From Comamonadaceae bacterium (lineage in GTDB: Bacteria; Pseudomonadota; Gammaproteobacteria; Burkholderiales; Burkholderiaceae_C), in assembly GCA_021286965.1 (NCBI GenBank), contig JAJTBK010000080.1, positions 1 to 5,012 on the forward strand: a stretch of DNA of 5,012 nt. Reading direction: 5' to 3'. Numbering within the stretch: position 1 is the first letter of the stretch; each line of letters begins with the position of its first letter. A model generated the notes under the pieces. It was not told where the DNA came from and did not search any database. It saw nothing but the letters and a program-made list of their open reading frames with translations. The translations under genes were made by a program, and so were the position numbers. This document shows, piece after piece, positions 1 to 5,012 of the stretch.

Positions 1-2795
<2,795 letters not shown>

Positions 2796-2801
2796 CACAC
2801 G

Positions 2802-2808
2802 CACCTCA
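2802..2808 (-). promoter_or_regulatory. Ribosome-binding site of the DUF1501 gene, containing the DUF1800 stop codon
   Basis: On the minus strand this reads TGAGGTG. The first three bases are the TGA stop of the DUF1800 gene, and GAGGTG is a good Shine-Dalgarno sequence six bases before the DUF1501 ATG at 2795. Ribosomes terminating on the first gene are therefore placed on the start site of the second. This decides the DUF1501 start and suggests translational coupling. Confidence 0.8.
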
Positions 2809-4572
2809 CTTTTGCACGATGTATTCGGGGGCCGCCATGACCAGCAGCAGGGCCATGAAGGTGCGGTTACGGGCGCCGTCAGTGGCTGCGAAAGGCAGGC
2901 TATCGACCGCACCCTGGATTTGCGCCAACGTCGGCGCCGACAGTGCGCCGGCCGCCAGCACCAGGTTCAATTCGGCCAGCAGGGCGGCACTGTCGCCCGC
3001 CAGCGCCAGCAGGCTGCTGTAGTCGGCGCGCAGATCACCGCTGGCAGCGTTGGCAATGGCCTGCTGCATGAAGTTGACGTAGCCGGCGATCGAGACTTCC
3101 GTCGTGATTTGAAATTCCGGCCCCGCCAGGCCCTGCGCTGCCAGCGCGGTATTGGGCGGCACGTAGCCGGGGCGAAAGAAGTTGAACACCGAGGGCGAAC
3201 GCAGCGGGCTTTGCCCCAGGCGTGTGCCGGGGTCGGACAGGTCGCCTACGGCCCAGGCGTCGCTGACCGAGGTCACCTGGCAGGCGCGCGCCCAGTTGAG
3301 CAGCCGCACCATGGGTTCGCGCAGCTTGCCAAAAGTGGGGTTGGCCGCAGCCTGCGGGTCGCGCGCCTCGGGGTCGAGCAAAATTGCGCGCCACAGTGCC
3401 TGCATGTCGCCGCGCACCCCCTGGCCGTTGTTGGCAAAGGCAGCGGCCACGCGTGCCACGTAGGCCGGGCTGGGGTTGCTGGTGACCAGGCGCTGGATCA
3501 TCTGCCGCGCAATGAAAACGGGCAGGTTGGGGTGCGCGAACAGGGTATCGAGCGCGCCGTTGAGCGCATCCAGGGCGCCGGTGCCGGCAGCAATGGTGCT
3601 GCCGAGAAAGCTCTTGGCACCGCTTTCGTAGCGGTTGCCCACCTGCACCATGGGGCGGCGCATGACCTCGGGCGGGTACGGATTGGCGTAACCGCTGGTG
3701 TCCAGATCCCAGCCGGTGAAGACCCGCGCCAGGCCGCTGACATCGGCCTGCTTGTAGGTTTCCACGGGCTGGCCGTTGGCGGTTTGCGTGCTGCCGTCGG
3801 GTTGCAACTGCACCAGGCCGATGGTGAACAACTGCATCAGCTCGCGTGCGTAGTTCTCGTCGGGTTGGCTGCCGGTCTTGGGGTTGGCCTTGGCATTGCC
3901 TCGGTAGGTGAGGTAGTAGCCCATGGCCGGGCTCAGCGAGATGTCTTCCAGCAACTGTCGGTAGTTGCCAAAGGCATGGGTCTGGAGGATGTCGTAGTAA
4001 TACGCCAGCGCAAACTGGCGGTAACTGCTGTCCACGCCCAGCACCGATGCCACGCAGATCTCCGACAGGGCCAGCGCCACGCGCTGGCGAAGGGCGTCGG
4101 GGCTGGTGATCAGTGTGCGCCACAGTGCGTTGTCCAGGCCGCGCTGGCTGAAGCGGAATTCTTCCGCATCCAGCCCCTTGGCGTAGAGCCAGTCCACCAT
4201 GCGCATGCTGACCGGCATGGCGAACTGCTCGTTGAGCCAGGTGGCCAGGCCCTTGCTGGTCAGCGTTTCAATGTCTGCGCGGCTGGCGCCCAGCGTCGCC
4301 TGCGCCAGGAAGCGGGCACTTTCCTCGTGCGTCAGCGGGGTGGCCGGGGTGCCAGGGTTGTCGCCTGGCCCATCGCCGGGGTCGCCCGGTGAGCCAGGGT
4401 TACCCGGCGTGCCGGGTGTGGAGGGGCTGTCATCGCTGCCACCGCCGCAGGCCGCGAGTGCTGCTGCACCCAGTGCCGAAAGGGCGGCACTGCGGCCGGG
4501 AAGGGGGAGGTTGGCAGCTTCTTCGGCTGTGGTCAGTGCCTGGGTTTCCTGGGGCGTGGGTGGGGCGTTCAT
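2806..4572 (-). CDS. DUF1800 family protein, putative lipoprotein
   Basis: A 588-residue protein of the DUF1800 family, whose members are often encoded beside DUF1501 proteins; its biochemical role is not established. A hydrophobic Ala/Leu segment (29-41) ends in the lipobox-like LAAC with Cys42, followed by GGGSDD and a Pro-Gly linker (about 50-79), predicting a lipid-anchored envelope protein. The family domain fills the rest: RFLAQATLG (87-95), SLSPAMGYYL (212-221), PDENYARELMQLFTIGL (237-253), FTGWDL (285-290), SNPSPAYVARVA (365-376), RGDMQALWRAILLDPEAR (387-404) and SPSVFNFFRPGYVPP (459-473). No truncation or frameshift is seen. The start is uncertain. ATG 4572 is preferred for signal-peptide length and has a weak GGA nine bases upstream; in-frame ATGs at 4617, 4623 and 4629 would extend the N-terminus and lack a better site. 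It is first in the operon with DUF1501. Confidence 0.92.
   Translation of the reverse strand: MNAPPTPQETQALTTAEEAANLPLPGRSAALSALGAAALAACGGGSDDSPSTPGTPGNPGSPGDPGDGPGDNPGTPATPLTHEESARFLAQATLGASRADIETLTSKGLATWLNEQFAMPVSMRMVDWLYAKGLDAEEFRFSQRGLDNALWRTLITSPDALRQRVALALSEICVASVLGVDSSYRQFALAYYYDILQTHAFGNYRQLLEDISLSPAMGYYLTYRGNAKANPKTGSQPDENYARELMQLFTIGLVQLQPDGSTQTANGQPVETYKQADVSGLARVFTGWDLDTSGYANPYPPEVMRRPMVQVGNRYESGAKSFLGSTIAAGTGALDALNGALDTLFAHPNLPVFIARQMIQRLVTSNPSPAYVARVAAAFANNGQGVRGDMQALWRAILLDPEARDPQAAANPTFGKLREPMVRLLNWARACQVTSVSDAWAVGDLSDPGTRLGQSPLRSPSVFNFFRPGYVPPNTALAAQGLAGPEFQITTEVSIAGYVNFMQQAIANAASGDLRADYSSLLALAGDSAALLAELNLVLAAGALSAPTLAQIQGAVDSLPFAATDGARNRTFMALLLVMAAPEYIVQK
4372..4416 (-). 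repeat. Tandem Pro-Gly-X coding repeat (collagen-like linker)
   Basis: Five consecutive PGX triplets (PGT, PGN, PGS, PGD, PGD; residues 53-67 of the DUF1800 protein) are encoded by imperfect 9-bp units, and irregular Pro/Gly sequence continues to about residue 79. The repeat lies directly after the lipidated Cys and before the folded domain, where a flexible or extended tether is common in lipoproteins. Codons vary between units (CCC/CCG/CCT with GGC/GGT), so it is not a recent perfect duplication. The 7-bp inverted repeat at 4402-4417 (ACCCGGC and GCCGGGT) falls within this codon pattern. Confidence 0.8.
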
Positions 4573-4639
4573 GGGTGCGTTCCAAGGGGTTCTTGACGGT
4601 GTGTGCAAGTCTGTCATGCCCATGCGCATGTCGGGGATA

Positions 4640-4669
4640 TTGGTAACGCAAACCTGTGGTTGTTTCAAT
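4640..4669 (+). promoter_or_regulatory. Candidate sigma-70 promoter for smc
   Basis: TTGGTA (4640-4645, four of six to TTGACA) is followed after 18 bp by TTCAAT (4664-4669, four of six to TATAAT). Both elements are weak, but they lie in the AT-rich part of the intergenic region. Transcription would begin near 4676 and leave a leader of about 145 bases. The -10 overlaps the TTGAAA -35 candidate of the opposite strand, so the two directions could compete for polymerase. Confidence 0.25.
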
Positions 4670-4677
4670 TGTTTACA
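4660..4677 (+). repeat. Tandem 9-bp direct repeat in the divergent promoter region
   Basis: TTGTTTCAA (4660-4668) is followed at once by TTGTTTACA (4669-4677), with seven of nine positions identical. The pair is flanked by CCTGT (4653-4657) and ACAGG (4675-4679), a 5-bp inverted repeat. Repeats this close to promoter elements may be a regulator site, but no regulator is recognised and chance is possible. Confidence 0.35.
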
Positions 4678-4730
4678 GGCCCAAGCCACACCCGCACCGG
4701 GACACGGCGCTCGGGTAACATCTGCGCCTT

Positions 4731-4761
4731 GCCGGCGGGGCTTTCACTGCCCCGGCCCGGC
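4731..4761 (+). repeat. GC-rich imperfect hairpin in the smc leader
   Basis: GCCGG (4731-4735) pairs with CCGGC (4757-4761), and GGGG (4737-4740) pairs with CCCC (4750-4753). This leaves a nine-base loop and a small asymmetric internal loop (one base against three). No T-run follows on either strand, so it is not a standard intrinsic terminator. It lies 59 bp before the smc start and could be a leader structure or a chance product of high GC. Confidence 0.3.
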
Positions 4762-4810
4762 GTGTGAGCCAGCCCTGCCTCCACAGGGGCAGCGGGTGCT
4801 GGCGTCTGAC

Positions 4811-4816
4811 AGGGTG
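4811..4816 (+). promoter_or_regulatory. Ribosome-binding site of smc
   Basis: AGGGTG lies four bases before the GTG start at 4821 and resembles the Shine-Dalgarno consensus, with rather short spacing. An in-frame TGA at 4815-4817, two codons before the GTG, rules out any longer N-terminus, so the site and the stop together fix the start. Confidence 0.65.
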
Positions 4817-4820
4817 ATCC

Positions 4821-5012
4821 GTGCGTCTCAACTCCATCAAACTCTCCGGCTTCAAGTCGTTTGCCGAACCGACCAACTTCATGCTGCCAGGGCAACTGGT
4901 GGGCGTGGTGGGGCCGAACGGCTGCGGCAAGTCCAACATCATGGACGCGGTGCGCTGGGTGCTGGGCGAGTCCAAGGCGAGCGAGCTGCGCGGCGAGTCG
5001 ATGCAGGACGTG
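4821..5012 (+). CDS. smc: Chromosome segregation protein SMC (partial, 5' end only)
   Basis: SMC is the ATPase core of the bacterial condensin complex, a long coiled-coil dimer working with ScpA and ScpB to organise and segregate the nucleoid. The visible 64 residues start [18 protein letters not shown], the typical SMC N-terminus, and carry Walker A as GPNGCGKSN (31-39), followed by [11 protein letters not shown] and [10 protein letters not shown]. The frame stays open to the end of the window; a normal SMC is about 1,170-1,200 residues, so over nine tenths, including the coiled coils, hinge, signature motif and Walker B, lies beyond. Translation begins at GTG, fixed by an in-frame TGA two codons upstream. 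It is transcribed away from the DUF1800 operon, and its promoter probably lies within 4630-4730. Confidence 0.97.
   Translation, partial: MRLNSIKLSGFKSFAEPTNFMLPGQLVGVVGPNGCGKSNIMDAVRWVLGESKASELRGESMQDV

Larger units (their letters stand above)
4573..4820. promoter_or_regulatory. Divergent intergenic region between the DUF1800-DUF1501 operon and smc
   Basis: These 248 bp separate two outward-facing genes, so promoters for both directions should lie here. No convincing protein gene is seen. The section around 4635-4677 is clearly more AT-rich than its surroundings and is the likeliest promoter core. It holds a TTGAAA on the minus strand (4663-4668) as a possible -35 for the operon, with only weak -10 candidates (TACCAA at 4640-4645 or CAATAT at 4637-4642). 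A TAACAT at 4716-4721 on the plus strand is a second possible -10 for smc, but no -35 accompanies it. Confidence 0.5.

Noticed and set aside
2796..2912. Extended DUF1501 start at 2912
   Set aside because: It would overlap the 3' end of the DUF1800 coding region by over 100 bp and bury the Tat signal; ATG 2795 has a well-spaced GAGGTG.
4764..4817. 17-codon leader ORF (GTG to TGA) overlapping the smc ribosome-binding site
   Set aside because: It has no Shine-Dalgarno and no recognisable leader-peptide pattern. The TGA matters mainly because it fixes the smc start.

Overview
The window looks like a high-GC betaproteobacterial chromosome, most likely order Burkholderiales and plausibly family Comamonadaceae. 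This is inferred from the serS and smc protein sequences, the strong G/C third-position bias and the gene content. No 16S rRNA or other taxonomic marker is present, so the genus is left open. There is no sign of a mobile element, tRNA, rRNA or CRISPR array.

Layout. At the left edge, the first codons of an unidentified minus-strand gene begin at 32, behind a perfect AGGAGG, and the gene runs off the window. A 53-bp divergent gap (33-85) separates it from serS (86-1402, +), a complete seryl-tRNA synthetase with a TAAAAT box only 7 bp before its ATG. Facing serS is a two-gene minus-strand operon. The upstream gene (4572-2806) encodes a DUF1800-family protein with a putative lipobox and a Pro-Gly linker. 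The downstream gene (2795-1392) encodes a DUF1501-family protein with a Tat-type signal. The two are 10 bp apart and the ribosome-binding site of the second contains the stop codon of the first, so they are probably translationally coupled. The 3' end of the DUF1501 gene overlaps the 3' end of serS by 11 bp, and no terminator is visible. A 248-bp divergent intergenic region (4573-4820) then separates the operon from smc (4821 onward, +), of which only the first 64 codons, including the Walker A motif, are in the window.

How the genes work together. serS (translation) and smc (chromosome organisation and segregation) are housekeeping genes and flank the DUF1800-DUF1501 pair. The pair is predicted to act outside the cytoplasm: DUF1501 resembles the alkaline phosphatase/sulfatase superfamily and appears to be exported folded by Tat, while DUF1800 appears to be a lipid-anchored partner. 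The biochemical role of both families is poorly understood, so this pair is the most interesting part of the window. Nothing seen here proves a wholly new system.
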